A stretch of DNA of 64,000 bases from Hyphomicrobium album (GCF_009708035.1 NZ_WMBQ01000002.1:682001-746000), one strand, 5' to 3'. Shown: positions 26,211 to 35,600, counted from the stretch's first letter. The notes: generated by a model from the letters alone, not told the origin. A program made the numbers and translations.

Positions 26211-26240
26211 CAAGCGGCGGCAGGCCCAGCCCGATCGCGT

Positions 26241-26786
<546 letters not shown>

Positions 26787-26897
26787 GACTATTCCCCTCG
26801 TGTCGCGTGACTTGGTTTCTTGCCTCAACATGGCGTGAAATATGCGGGCTCGCACGCAGATGTTACGAGACATCAAGCGCGCGTTTGGGATGATACA

Positions 26898-27545
26898 ATG
26901 ACCATCACCATCACCGCCTTTGAACGGTCACCCGATGGCGGCCAGGGACTGGCGCGTGATACGCGCGTTCGCTGGGCGCTGGAGGAAGTGGGCCAACCCT
27001 ACGAGGTTCGTCTTGTTTCGTTCACGGCGATGAAGGAACCCGCGCATCTGGCGCTGCATCCTTTCGGGCAGATTCCGACCTTTGAGGAAGGCGATCTCGC
27101 GCTGTTCGAGACGGGGGCGATCGTGTTCCATATCGCGCAGCGCCATGCGGGTCTGCTGCCAGACGATGCGAATGCCCGGGCGCGCGCGATCACCTGGATG
27201 TTCGCCGCGCTCAGCACGGTGGAGCCGCCGATCCTTGAACTCGGAAGCGCCAGGTTTCTGGAGAGCGACAAGTCCTGGTCCGCGCAACGCATGCCTCTCG
27301 TCAAGGATCGCGTCCGCGACCGGCTGACACAACTTTCGGCTCGCCTTGGCGATGCCGACTGGCTCGATGGTCCGTTCAGCGCGGGCGACCTGATGATGGT
27401 GTCGGTGCTGCTCCGGCTGAAAGCGTCGGGGTTGCTGGACGAATATCCGAACCTCTCCGCCTATGTGGCCCGCGGCGAGGCGCGGCCCGCCTACAAGCGT
27501 GCCTTCGAGGCGCAATTGGCGGTCAACAAGCCACCGGCCGGCTGA
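26898..27545 (+). CDS. glutathione S-transferase family protein
   Basis: 215 residues. The N-terminal thioredoxin-like domain includes TRVRWALEEVGQPYEVRLV and the cis-Pro segment HPFGQIPTFEEGDLALFETGAIV, where Glu-Thr occupies the glutathione-binding ES position. The C-terminal helical domain carries the N-capping box GPFSAGDLMMVSVL. The start at 26898 (MTITITAFERS) agrees with the family. Cytoplasmic; substrate unknown. Confidence 0.9.
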   Translation: MTITITAFERSPDGGQGLARDTRVRWALEEVGQPYEVRLVSFTAMKEPAHLALHPFGQIPTFEEGDLALFETGAIVFHIAQRHAGLLPDDANARARAITWMFAALSTVEPPILELGSARFLESDKSWSAQRMPLVKDRVRDRLTQLSARLGDADWLDGPFSAGDLMMVSVLLRLKASGLLDEYPNLSAYVARGEARPAYKRAFEAQLAVNKPPAG

Positions 27546-27578
27546 TTAAGGTGGGTCCTGACCCTAGCCCAAAAACAA

Positions 27579-27605
27579 ATCATCCCGGCGCAGGACCGGG
27601 ATGAT
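27579..27605. terminator. bidirectional terminator between convergent genes
   Basis: TCATCCCGG ... CCGGGATGA forms a 9-bp stem with a loop of about 8 bases. It lies between the stops of the GST gene (27545) and the minus-strand gene ending at 27635. On the minus strand the hairpin is followed by a T-rich tract (TTTGTTTTTGG), so termination should be strongest for that direction. Confidence 0.7.
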
Positions 27606-27634
27606 GCAAATACCAGCGGTACCGTGAGCGCGGC

Positions 27635-27991
27635 TTAGAAGCCCCACTCCCAGTGCAGGCAGCCGGCGATGCCGCATTCCTGCTGCAGGGTGCCGACGCC
27701 CACCGGGTTGGCGTTGTCGACCTTCGCCCACACGTCGATGGTGTTGACGCGCAGCGTCTCCGAGCAGCTGGTCTTGCAGTAGACCCACGTGCCGTGCGGT
27801 AGGCGCACCTGGTAGCCGACGTTGGTGTTGCGATAGGGGGCGCGGATCGACCCGTTGCCGTCATGGCTGTAGGCCGTGACGGTGCCGAGGATCTTGCTGA
27901 CCGCGCGGGGACCGGCGGTAGCGGGGAGGATCAGAGCGGCCATGGCAACGGCTGCGATGGCGAGAGGGGCGGAATGGGCGAGGCGCTTCAT
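27635..27991 (-). CDS. small exported hypothetical protein with four cysteines
   Basis: 118 residues. A signal peptide (MKRLAHSAPLAIAAVAMAALILPATA-G) sets the start at 27991. The mature region has two close Cys pairs, VYCKTSCSETLR and QECGIAGCLHWEWGF, which suggests disulfides in the periplasm. No known family. Monocistronic, ending at the shared terminator. Confidence 0.75.
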   Translation of the reverse strand: MKRLAHSAPLAIAAVAMAALILPATAGPRAVSKILGTVTAYSHDGNGSIRAPYRNTNVGYQVRLPHGTWVYCKTSCSETLRVNTIDVWAKVDNANPVGVGTLQQECGIAGCLHWEWGF

Positions 27992-28129
27992 CGTGATCTC
28001 CGGCCTAAGGCGCTCGAACGGCAGCGAATCTTGCTGCGAAAACGTAGCACGATTGCGGCGCGCACCGGCCCAAGGCCGCCACTCGGCAGAAGCCTGTGGC
28101 ACATGCGCACCGCTTGGCGCGCGGCTGAC

Positions 28130-28621
28130 TTAGCCGTTGCGCGCGAAGTTGATGTTGACGCCCTTGAGCGCCGAGCCCTCCGTGGACAGGGAGACCGACT
28201 GCGTTTCCCCGCCGATGGACACGGACAGCGAGCCCTTGAGGCCGCCACCGCCGATGGTGAGCTTCATCTTCTGGTCGTCGGCGCTGCCGGTGATGGTGCC
28301 GGCCTGGTTGTAATTGCGCTCTTCCCAGGTGCCGGTGACCTTGCCGCCGGCATACTTCAGGACCGAGCGAAGCTCGACCTTGGTCGACGCGTTGGCGCAG
28401 ATGATGTTGAGCTTGAGCTCAGTACCGCCGGAGCCCGAGTAGTAGCCCTTGCAGGTGAGCTTCTCGCTCTTGCCGCCCTCGAGTCGGGCGGTGCCCTTGC
28501 CGCTCCAGGTGCCAACGAGCGCCGAGAACGGGCTGCCCGCGACGGCCGGCACGCCGATCATCAACACAGCTACGGAACTTGCGGCCAGAACCTGGGCGCT
28601 CCCCCTCAACCAGCTCACCAC
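28130..28621 (-). CDS. exported beta-rich hypothetical protein
   Basis: About 163 residues if started at one of the adjacent GTG codons (28621 or 28618), which gives a good signal peptide (SWLRGSAQVLAASSVAVLMIGVPAVA-G). The mature part is Gly/Ser/Thr-rich with alternating strands (GTWSGKGTARLEGGKSEKLTCKGYYSG, KMKLTIGGGGLKGSLSVSIGG), like a lipocalin or other small barrel. Two cysteines are present. Function unknown. Confidence 0.7.
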   Translation of the reverse strand: MVSWLRGSAQVLAASSVAVLMIGVPAVAGSPFSALVGTWSGKGTARLEGGKSEKLTCKGYYSGSGGTELKLNIICANASTKVELRSVLKYAGGKVTGTWEERNYNQAGTITGSADDQKMKLTIGGGGLKGSLSVSIGGETQSVSLSTEGSALKGVNINFARNG

Positions 28622-28885
28622 ACAACCTCCACCGCTCTGACCAACAACAGGCACTCCGCCGCGCCGCCCCGACAGCGACCGATTAGGCACGTGAGCACCG
28701 CCGAATTCCTGGTATCGGCATGTCCCAAATTAGCACAGTTGTCGTTAAATAAGTATCTCACCCGTGCATCGACAACCCGGCCTTGACGGAGGATGCACAG
28801 CAATTCTGCCCGCGAGATGCCCTGAAATGCCTGGATAGGGCGGTTGCGCGGCGGTCATCGGTAGCTATATTGCGCCGCCTGCGAC

Positions 28886-28975
28886 GGAGGGGTGGCCGAG
28901 TGGTTGAAGGCGCACGCCTGGAACGCGTGTAGGCGGGCAACCGTCTCGTGGGTTCGAATCCCACCCCCTCCGCCA
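28886..28975 (+). tRNA. tRNA-Ser (GGA)
   Basis: A 90-base cloverleaf with a long variable arm. It starts GGAGGGGTGGCCGAGTGG and ends with T-arm GGTTCGAATCCC, acceptor CCCCTCC, G, CCA. The anticodon loop CTGGAAC gives GGA, reading TCC and TCT serine codons. The large variable arm (GTAGGCGGGCAACCGTCTC region) is diagnostic of serine. A TATATT at 28866-28871 may be its -10 element. Confidence 0.95.
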
Positions 28976-29281
28976 ACTGAATAGTTCGCGACTGTTCCAG
29001 ACGTTCGCGATGATATGAAAATATCTGCCTATTCAAACCTTTAGCGGTTGCCTGAAGCCACCAGTCGTTCATGCAAACCGCGTCTTCCGGTCGGGCTGAT
29101 GTCGGGGCGGACAGGCACTCATGACGGCGTGCTCTGGGTCTGCCCGCGACCAGAGAATAAGGGGATCATCTCGGCGATGATCCGCTTAATGTCCCAAAAG
29201 GACTCTCGAAAACTCGGCCCTCGACGCGTTTTCAGTGCGGCATAGTTCAGGATCGTCCAGCCAATCATCCGTACTCATGGA
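28976..29281. other. gap after tRNA-Ser, left edge of the accessory island
   Basis: About 300 bases with lower GC content and no supported gene. I see no integrase, no transposase and no repeat of the tRNA 3' end within the window. It marks the change from ordinary chromosome to the low-oxygen gene island. Confidence 0.4.
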
Positions 29282-30554
29282 TTACCGGGTGGCGGCGACT
29301 GGGACGACCAGGAATATGGCTTCCCCATTGCGCACGATATTGAACAGCAGGTTCGGACGACCGACCTTCATCATGGAAAGCAACTGCTCCGGTGAAGTCA
29401 CCGGTTCTTGGTCAAGCGAGCGTATGATATCGCCCTTGCGGAAGCCGGTATCCCAGGCATTGCTGTCCGTCTCCACCGACACCACCTCGGCGCCGGTCAC
29501 GGGCACGAAATATTGCACGGGGCCAAACGCCGCTCCGGCCAGCTCGGGACTGATCGCGCCGCCCTCGAGGGGTTGTGGCGCCGGTGAAGCAAGCGTCGCA
29601 TGGATCGTGAGGGCCTTGGCGTTGCGCAACAAGGTGATATGGGCGACCTCTCCGGGCTTCAGGAGGCCGAGCTTAGTGCGCGCCTCGGGCATTGTGCCGA
29701 CGCTTTCTCGATCGACTGTCGTTATGACATCCCCCGCCACGATGCCGGCACGGTCCGCCGGCGAGCCTGCGCTGACCATGGTGATGAGCGCACCACTTTG
29801 CTGAGGCGCCAGCCCGAGCGACGGAGGCAATTTCGGAGTCAAGATCCCGCAGCGCAACGCCCAAGTGTCCGCGGCGCACCTCGCCGTGGGCGATAAGTTC
29901 GCCAGCGATCAGCCGCACCATGTTACCGGGCATGGCGAAGCCGATGCCCACGTTGCTGCCAGTGAGGCCGACAATGGCGGTGTCAAGGCCGACGAGTTCG
30001 CCGTTCAAGTTGACCAGAGCGCCGCCGGAATCGCCAGGGTTCATCGATGCGTCGGTCTGAATGAGATTATCATAGCCCTCGATCGGCATGTTCGAGCGGC
30101 GCAATGCGCTAACGACGCCAAATGAGATTGATTGGCCGATGCCGAACGGGTTGCCAACGGAGACGACGAAATCACCGACGTGAACCTTGCTGGAGTCAGC
30201 AAACCTGATCGACACTAGGTTGTCAGCAGCAACTTTCAGCACTGCAACGTCCGTCTCAATATCGCGAGCCAACTGCTCGGCGGTCAGTTCGCGCCCGTCG
30301 GACAATGTCACCTTAATCGCATCGGCGTCCGTGATCTGATGCGCGCAGGTTACGATGAGGCCGCGCTCGCCATCCAAGATCACGCCGGAGGCCGCGACCT
30401 GGACTTGGCTGTCCTCCGTGTCCGGTGCGCCCGAAAGGAGAACCTCATCAGGGGTGGCGCGCCGCTTGATGCTGAGGGAAACAACGCTTGGGGTTACTTG
30501 GCGGAGTATCGGCGCAGTGGGGCCAGCAAGCGAGCGGCTCTGGGCTCGGCTTGG
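29282..30554 (-). pseudogene. degP/htrA-like serine protease, 5'-truncated and frameshifted
   Basis: Two overlapping minus frames together make a DegP-type protease. The first, readable from about 30554, has LRQVTPSVVSLSIKRR, then SGVILDGERGLIVTCAHQI (catalytic His), DIETDVAVLKV (Asp) and NPGDSGGALVN (Ser). It leaves the family pattern near 29850 after GHLGVALRDL. The second frame continues the PDZ domain from LTPKLPPSLGLAPQQSGALITMV to the end at 29282. There is no start codon before the GTG at 30383 and no signal peptide: an in-frame TAG sits at 30555-30557, inside the kinase remnant. So the 5' end is lost and the reading frame is broken once. Confidence 0.8.
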
Positions 30555-30670
30555 CTATCGTCCGAGATCTCGTGCAGCTCTACGGCGGCAAGATCACGCT
30601 TGGCCAATCAGAGCTCGGCGGACTCAAGGCGCGGCTCACGCTGCCCGAATTTACCGCCTGGCCGACCTAG
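30530..30670 (+). pseudogene. C-terminal remnant of a sensor histidine kinase
   Basis: SGSGLGLAIVRDLVQLYGGKITL is the G2 box and final helix/strand of a HATPase_c domain. It is followed by a typical last strand (GLKARLTLPEF) and stop. Nothing of the phosphoacceptor helix or N box precedes it; instead the same DNA reads into the truncated degP gene on the other strand. I infer a deletion that joined the two gene ends. The open frame technically starts at 30488, but only the part from about 30530 is kinase-like. Confidence 0.75.
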
Positions 30671-30672
30671 TG

Positions 30673-30686
30673 CTGATGCAGATCAA
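30673..30686. promoter_or_regulatory. FNR/FixK-type box before cytochrome b gene
   Basis: CTGATGCAGATCAA matches TTGAT-N4-ATCAA at nine of ten positions. It ends 49 bases before the cytochrome b start at 30736, a suitable place for an activator of the CRP/FNR family. Confidence 0.6.
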
Positions 30687-30735
30687 GGGTCGCCAGCCAC
30701 TCGTACGCAAGAATGACGTTACGGAGGATCTGGCT

Positions 30736-31464
30736 ATGTCTGAGTTCAAAGAATACGCCGCATGGGATGCCCCGACCCGTTGGTTCCATTGGCTCAATGT
30801 GTTGGCGGTCGTGGGTCTTATCGGCACGGGCCTCGTCGTTCTCTTCGATGACGCCCTTGGGCTGTCCGCATCTGGAAAGCTCACTCTCAAGAGCGTCCAT
30901 GCATCCTTCGGGTACGTCATGGTCTTCAATCTGTTCTGGCGCTTTGCCTGGGCCTTCCTGGGGAATCGATACGCGAGGTGGCGCGCCATTGTGCCTGGCG
31001 GGCCGGGCTATTTTGTCGCTTTACGCGCCTACACGGACTCGTTCCTAACCGGGGAGCCACAGCAGTATGTGGGTCACAACCCGCTTGCGCGCATTGCCGT
31101 TGCGCTGCTCTTCTTGCTATTGCTCGTCCAGGCAGTGACCGGCCTCGTTCTCGTAGGAACCGACCTCTATTGGCCCCCGTTCGGGCATTGGTTCGCGGCG
31201 TGGGTTGCCGCGCCGGGTGTCGACCCATCCTTGGTGGTGCCGGGAGCAGCCCACCTCATCGACAACACCTCCTATGACGCGATGCGCGCGTTCCGCAGTC
31301 CGTTTGTCGAAGTGCACGAGCTTGGCTTTTATGCGCTTGCCGCTCTGATCGTGCTCCACGTGATCGCGGTAGTGGCGACGGAGGTTCACGAGGGCGGCAG
31401 CATCACGTCGGCAATGTTCACCGGACGCAAGATTCTGTCGCGTCCTCCGCCCGACGCTCCTTAG
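30736..31464 (+). CDS. membrane-bound cytochrome b (b561/hydrogenase b-type)
   Basis: 242 residues with four main hydrophobic helices. WDAPTRWFHWLNVLAVVGLIGTG in helix 1, KSVHASFGYVMVFNLFWRFAWAFLG in helix 2 and LGFYALAALIVLHVIAVVATEVHEGG in helix 4 supply the heme-ligating histidines of the cytochrome b561/Ni-Fe-hydrogenase cytochrome b (PF01292) family. Such proteins pass electrons between quinones and periplasmic cytochromes c. It is first in a likely operon with the P-type ATPase (39 bases apart) and lies behind an FNR-type box. Confidence 0.85.
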   Translation: MSEFKEYAAWDAPTRWFHWLNVLAVVGLIGTGLVVLFDDALGLSASGKLTLKSVHASFGYVMVFNLFWRFAWAFLGNRYARWRAIVPGGPGYFVALRAYTDSFLTGEPQQYVGHNPLARIAVALLFLLLLVQAVTGLVLVGTDLYWPPFGHWFAAWVAAPGVDPSLVVPGAAHLIDNTSYDAMRAFRSPFVEVHELGFYALAALIVLHVIAVVATEVHEGGSITSAMFTGRKILSRPPPDAP

Positions 31465-31502
31465 GGCGCGTCTCTACTGTGTCGCCGGCTTCGAGGAGCG
31501 TC

Positions 31503-33791
31503 ATGATCAACGAACGCTTCGCCAGGCGCACACTCGCCGTTGCCGCACTGCTCGGCCTCGCATTTGGCGGCACGGCATTTCTTGCAGGCTATCCCGCGAC
31601 GGCCGGGTGGATGTGGACGGCGGCTACGATTCCCGTCGTCATAGCTCTAGCCTTTTCCATCGTTCGCGACTTCGCGGCCGGACGTATGGGCGTCGACGCC
31701 ATCGCCCTTCTGGCCATGGCAGCCGCCATTCTTCTCCAGCAGCCCCTGGCTGCCATCGTCGTCGCCATCATGTACACGGGCGGGACGGTGCTCGAGGACG
31801 ACGCGGTCAGCCGCGCCGAACGCAACTTGAAGACGCTCGTCGATCGGGCACCGCGATTGGCGCATCGTCGCGTAGACGAGACCATTATGGACGTCGACAT
31901 CGGCGACGTGAAGGTCGGCGATGCGATCCTCATTCGCGCTGGCGAGATCATCCCCGTCGACGGGCTGATTGCGTCTCCGCGGGCGGTCGTCGACGAAGCG
32001 GCGCTCACGGGCGAGCCGATCCCGATCGCCCGGCAAGCCGGCGAGAGCGCCCGCAGTGGGACACTCAACGCGGGCGATACTTTCGAGATCACGGCAACGG
32101 CGACGGCGGACGAGAGCACCTATGCGGGCATCGTGCGGCTTGTCACCGCGGCGCAGACCGCAAAGGCGCCCTTCATACGGCTTGCGGATCGATACGCGCT
32201 GTTGCTGCTGCCGGTGACGATCGTGATTGCCGGACTGGCGTGGGCGCTGTCGGGTGATCCAGTTCGCGGCCTCGCCGTTCTGGTGGTCGCCACACCATGC
32301 CCGCTCATACTTGCTGCCCCGGTCGCGTTCATCGCCGGCGTATCGCAGGCGGCACGTCGAGGCATCATCATCAAGGGCGGCGCGCCCCTCGATGCCTTGG
32401 CGCAAACGCATACCGTTCTATTCGACAAGACAGGCACCCTGACGGTAGGGGGAGCGCGCCTGATCGCCGTCGAAACTGCGCCCAACGAAGACGCCAGCGA
32501 GGTACTGCGCCTAGCGGGATCGCTGGAGCAGGCATCGCAGCATGTCGTGGCTGCCGCCATCGTGACGGCCGCCGCCGGCAAAGGTCTATCTCTGCAGATG
32601 CCCGAGCAGGTGCATGAGGTTATGGGCTCCGGCCTCGAGGGCGTAGTCGACGGGCGGATGGTCCGCGTCGGCTCACACCAGCTTAACTTCGGGCCACGCA
32701 AGCCGGACGAATGGGCTGGGCGTGCGCTGCGCCGCGCCTCCTGGCGATCGGCGCTCAGCGTGTTCGTATCGGTCGACGGCCGCGTCGTTGGCGCGTTGCT
32801 CCTTGCCGACGAGCTACGCAAAGAGACCCCCCGCGCGGTGCAATCGCTGCGCTCGGCCGGAATTTCCCGGATCGTGATGGTCACTGGCGATCACGCCGAT
32901 GCGGCAGAGACGATTGCTGCGGCGCTGAATATCGATGCGGTGCTATCCGATCGCGTCCCTTCCGACAAGGTCGATGCCGTCGTCATGGAGAGCCGGCTAC
33001 ACCCGACGCTGATGGTGGGCGATGGCATCAACGATGCTCCGGCCCTTGCAGCAGCCGACGTGGGCGTCGCTTTGGGCGCCCGCGGCGCCAGCGCCTCGTC
33101 GGAAGCGGCCGACGTGGTTATCGTCGTGGACAGACTCGATCGGGTGTCGGAGGCCGTAATCATCTCCCGGCGTGCGCGGCGCATCGCCATCCAAAGCATC
33201 GTCGCCGGCATGGGGCTTTCCGGTGTCGCCATGGCCTTCGCCGCCTTCGGCTGGCTGACGCCCGTGGCGGGTGCCCTGACGCAGGAGGCCATCGATGTCG
33301 CGGTGATCCTCAACGCGCTGCGGGCTCTCACACCGGGGTGGCACCGACGCCGGGAAGGACTGCCGAGCAAGATGGCACGCGCCTTGAGCGAGGAGCACCG
33401 GTTGCTCGAGCAGGAACTGGACAAGCTGCGATCCATCTCGGACGCGCTCGACGATGCAAGCGGCCAGCGCGCCGTCGACCTTATCCTCAGCGCACACGCA
33501 ATTGTCGAAGACAGTGTCGTGACGCACGAGCGTGAGGATGAAACGACACTCTACCCGCGCTTATCGAAGCTGCTCACCAACAGCCACGGTTTGTCCGCCA
33601 TGAGCCGGGCACATCGCGAGATCCTTCATCAGGCGCGCCTCTTGGCTAGGCTCGCGCATGGCCTGCGGGCAGAGGACGCCGACAAGTACCTCGTTCGTGA
33701 TGCCCAGCGGGTCATCGGATCCATCGAGGCGCTCGTGCGGATTCACAACGCGCAGGAGGAAGATATCTACGAGGAGACAGTTTCTGGATGA
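31503..33791 (+). CDS. P1B-type metal ATPase with C-terminal hemerythrin domain
   Basis: 762 residues. The actuator domain has TGEP, the membrane motif is TPCPL (Cys266) and the phosphorylation motif is DKTGTLT (Asp308). The hinge is MVGDGINDAPAL. There is no N-terminal metal-binding domain, and the second Cys of CPC is Leu. Residues from about 625 on form a hemerythrin/HHE domain: EEHRLLEQEL, HAIVEDSVVTHEREDETTLYPRL, SRAHREILHQ and HNAQEEDIYEE supply His and Glu ligands for a di-iron site. The fusion suggests metal transport controlled by oxygen, NO or iron. Metal unknown. Confidence 0.88.
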   Translation: MINERFARRTLAVAALLGLAFGGTAFLAGYPATAGWMWTAATIPVVIALAFSIVRDFAAGRMGVDAIALLAMAAAILLQQPLAAIVVAIMYTGGTVLEDDAVSRAERNLKTLVDRAPRLAHRRVDETIMDVDIGDVKVGDAILIRAGEIIPVDGLIASPRAVVDEAALTGEPIPIARQAGESARSGTLNAGDTFEITATATADESTYAGIVRLVTAAQTAKAPFIRLADRYALLLLPVTIVIAGLAWALSGDPVRGLAVLVVATPCPLILAAPVAFIAGVSQAARRGIIIKGGAPLDALAQTHTVLFDKTGTLTVGGARLIAVETAPNEDASEVLRLAGSLEQASQHVVAAAIVTAAAGKGLSLQMPEQVHEVMGSGLEGVVDGRMVRVGSHQLNFGPRKPDEWAGRALRRASWRSALSVFVSVDGRVVGALLLADELRKETPRAVQSLRSAGISRIVMVTGDHADAAETIAAALNIDAVLSDRVPSDKVDAVVMESRLHPTLMVGDGINDAPALAAADVGVALGARGASASSEAADVVIVVDRLDRVSEAVIISRRARRIAIQSIVAGMGLSGVAMAFAAFGWLTPVAGALTQEAIDVAVILNALRALTPGWHRRREGLPSKMARALSEEHRLLEQELDKLRSISDALDDASGQRAVDLILSAHAIVEDSVVTHEREDETTLYPRLSKLLTNSHGLSAMSRAHREILHQARLLARLAHGLRAEDADKYLVRDAQRVIGSIEALVRIHNAQEEDIYEETVSG

Positions 33792-33939
33792 CAGCCGACC
33801 AACTCCGATTGGCGTCCGTCGCAGCGAGTGCGTCCCAGACCGGAACAATCGAGCCGGCGCTGGCCGGATCGACGCCGCGGTACCTGAATTGGCTAGCGGC
33901 ATCGCTTGCATCACGTGGTGCTCCAGGCGGACGTGGCCA

Positions 33940-33953
33940 TTGATCTAAATCAT
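33940..33953. promoter_or_regulatory. FNR/FixK-type box before cytochrome c gene
   Basis: TTGATCTAAATCAT matches TTGAT-N4-ATCAA with one mismatch. It ends 49 bases before the start codon at 34003. Confidence 0.7.
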
Positions 33954-34002
33954 AGGCCTGGGTTCCGCAGGGGTTAAGCTTCGGCGTCCACGGAGAAACA
34001 GC

Positions 34003-34329
34003 ATGGCGTGCCTGCTCAGGCTTTTGACGGCGATGACGCTACTGGCTCCCGGCGTGCCCGCGGCGGCTGTTGAGCTAGGCAACGTAGCAGCGGGTCTCGA
34101 GTACGCGCAGAAGGTTTGCTCCGCCTGTCACGCCGTGGAGAAGGATACCGTGATGCGCCTCTCCCAGGTGCCGAGCTTCCAAGAGGTGGCCGACACCCCG
34201 GGCATGACGCCTCGGGCGCTGGTCGTATGGTTGAGGACCTCGCATCCGAATATGCCGGACCTCATCATCGCGCCGGACGACATGGACAATGTCGTCGCCT
34301 ACATCATGAGCCTGCGAACCAAGAAGTAG
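34003..34329 (+). CDS. small exported cytochrome c
   Basis: 108 residues. A signal peptide (MACLLRLLTAMTLLAPGVPAAA) is followed by heme motif CSACH (Cys39, Cys42, His43). The axial Met is probably that in SHPNMPDLI, followed by the closing helix DDMDNVVAYIMSLR. This is the size and plan of class I monoheme cytochromes such as the SorB or c-552 type electron carriers. Periplasmic. It stands alone behind an FNR-type box. Confidence 0.9.
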   Translation: MACLLRLLTAMTLLAPGVPAAAVELGNVAAGLEYAQKVCSACHAVEKDTVMRLSQVPSFQEVADTPGMTPRALVVWLRTSHPNMPDLIIAPDDMDNVVAYIMSLRTKK

Positions 34330-34386
34330 AACGCGACCGCTGGAGAGCAGCGTTTGGTTTGCCAGATCCGATTTGCGAGCGGGCCT

Positions 34387-34824
34387 TCATCGGCAGATGA
34401 GTACTGGAACCGACGCACCGGTCAGCACGCGGGTAGCCTCGCTGCCTAGCAGGAGTTTGGATAGTCCGCGTCTTCCATGCGAGCCCATCACGATGAGATC
34501 GCATGGCGTCGCCTTCGCGTGCTCGATGATGCCTTCGGCGGCATAGCTATCGGGGATGTGCACTGTCTTGCATGTCAATCCGCAGCGGCGTGCGCGCTCT
34601 GCGGCAGCACTAAGAACACTTCCCGCATTTGCCGCAGCTAGCTCTTGGTACTCCTTGAGGGGCATCGCGAGGGCCCATTCTCCTGACACGGCCGTTGGCC
34701 ACGGCTCGGTCACGTGCGCGAGCGTCACTTGCGAGCCAAGCGCTTTCGCTAGTGCAAATCCCTGCTCCTCGGCGCGGACAGAGACGTCCGAGCCGTCGAC
34801 TGCAATCAGAATATGCTCGTACAT
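34387..34824 (-). CDS. universal stress protein (UspA family)
   Basis: 145 residues. The start MYEHILIAVDGSDVS and the ATP-binding loop VMGSHGRRGLSKLLLGSEATRVL (G-2x-G-9x-G-S/T) mark a nucleotide-binding single-domain Usp. The family acts in survival of starvation and oxygen limitation. Divergent from the cytochrome gene at 34923, with a shared FNR-type box whose near edge is 50 bases from this start. Confidence 0.92.
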   Translation of the reverse strand: MYEHILIAVDGSDVSVRAEEQGFALAKALGSQVTLAHVTEPWPTAVSGEWALAMPLKEYQELAAANAGSVLSAAAERARRCGLTCKTVHIPDSYAAEGIIEHAKATPCDLIVMGSHGRRGLSKLLLGSEATRVLTGASVPVLICR

Positions 34825-34874
34825 GATCCGCTCCTATGCTTTGCGGACTATGCTTGCCGACACCGCGCGTGCCG

Positions 34875-34888
34875 TTGATCCGGGTCAA
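34875..34888. promoter_or_regulatory. FNR/FixK-type box between divergent usp and cytochrome c genes
   Basis: TTGATCCGGGTCAA fits TTGAY-N4-RTCAA exactly and resembles the FixK box. It lies 50 bases from the Usp start (minus) and 34 from the cytochrome start (plus). Confidence 0.75.
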
Positions 34889-34922
34889 CTTGCGGCCACC
34901 GTGAGCAGCTTAAGTTTGCCCA

Positions 34923-35255
34923 ATGAGGACTCTCTGCGAGATAGTCGCCGTCGCCGCGATCGTTGGATTCGGTGCGGCCTCGGCGCTGGCGGGCGAAGCA
35001 GGCCCCGCCACGAGCGGCAAGATTATCCTTGCGGCCAACTGCGCCCGCTGTCATGCGATCGAGGGAAGCGGCAAGAGCCCGCACCACGAGGCCCTGCCAT
35101 TCCGCGAAGTGGTCCTCCGCTATCCACCCGAGCAGCTTGCCGAGGCGCTGGCGGAGGGAATCATATCGGGACACCCGGACATGCCCGAGTTCACCTTCGA
35201 GCCGGCGGAGATTGAGGCCATAGTCGCCTATCTCACGACACTCAAGGCGGACTAG
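34923..35255 (+). CDS. small exported cytochrome c
   Basis: 110 residues. A signal peptide (CEIVAVAAIVGFGAASALA-G) precedes CARCH (Cys40, Cys43, His44). The heme pocket has HPDMPEFTF with the likely axial Met, and the closing helix is EIEAIVAYLTTLKAD. It shares the HPxMPxF/L...EIExIVAYL plan with the cytochrome at 34003, so the two are probably paralogs. A decayed YedE-type gene and a persulfide-dioxygenase-like gene follow on the same strand. Confidence 0.9.
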   Translation: MRTLCEIVAVAAIVGFGAASALAGEAGPATSGKIILAANCARCHAIEGSGKSPHHEALPFREVVLRYPPEQLAEALAEGIISGHPDMPEFTFEPAEIEAIVAYLTTLKAD

Positions 35256-35261
35256 GCCTGA

Positions 35262-35580
35262 TCGTCACGTGTGCCGTCCTGCTGTTCAGGCTTGGCCTTG
35301 TCGTATCCGGTCTCATCAAATGGCAAAGTTCCTCAACTTCCACGATGTCACCGGAAGCTGGGATGCAAGCCTGGCGCTGACTATGGCTGCTGCTATCGTG
35401 ATAATGGTTTTGGCTACCAGCTCGCCATGGAAATCTCTCTCCCGTTCGGCAGCAGCTTGAGCCTTTGGCCCCGGCATGCCATCGCCGCTCTTGCGTAGGG
35501 TTGGTGTCGACCCTCGTTTCGTTGCCGCGATGCTCGCCAGAACGGCCTCGCAGATCTATCTCGCGCGAAGAAGCCGCTGC
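35262..35580 (+). pseudogene. decayed YeeE/YedE-type (DUF6691) sulfur-transport membrane gene
   Basis: Family-like segments appear in order but in different frames. ACAVLLFRLGLVVSGLIK comes first. MAKFLNFHDVTGSWDASLALTMAAAIVIMVLA (35321 on) resembles NPAKVLNFLDxxGxWDPSLAxVMxGAI. EISLPFGSS and RHAIAALA follow, and last VAAMLARTASQIY resembles FVAAMLAGMALHD. A TAG stop and at least two frame changes interrupt them, and the middle third of the usual protein is missing. The intact gene would be a partner of the downstream metallohydrolase in sulfur uptake. Confidence 0.7.
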
Positions 35581-35600
35581 AATTCCACTGGAGGCACCTG

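Noticed and set aside
24528-26213. 561-codon minus-strand open frame opposite the L,D-transpeptidase gene
   Set aside because: Arg/Leu/Gly-rich and without motifs; it mirrors the Ala/Lys coiled coil on the real strand.
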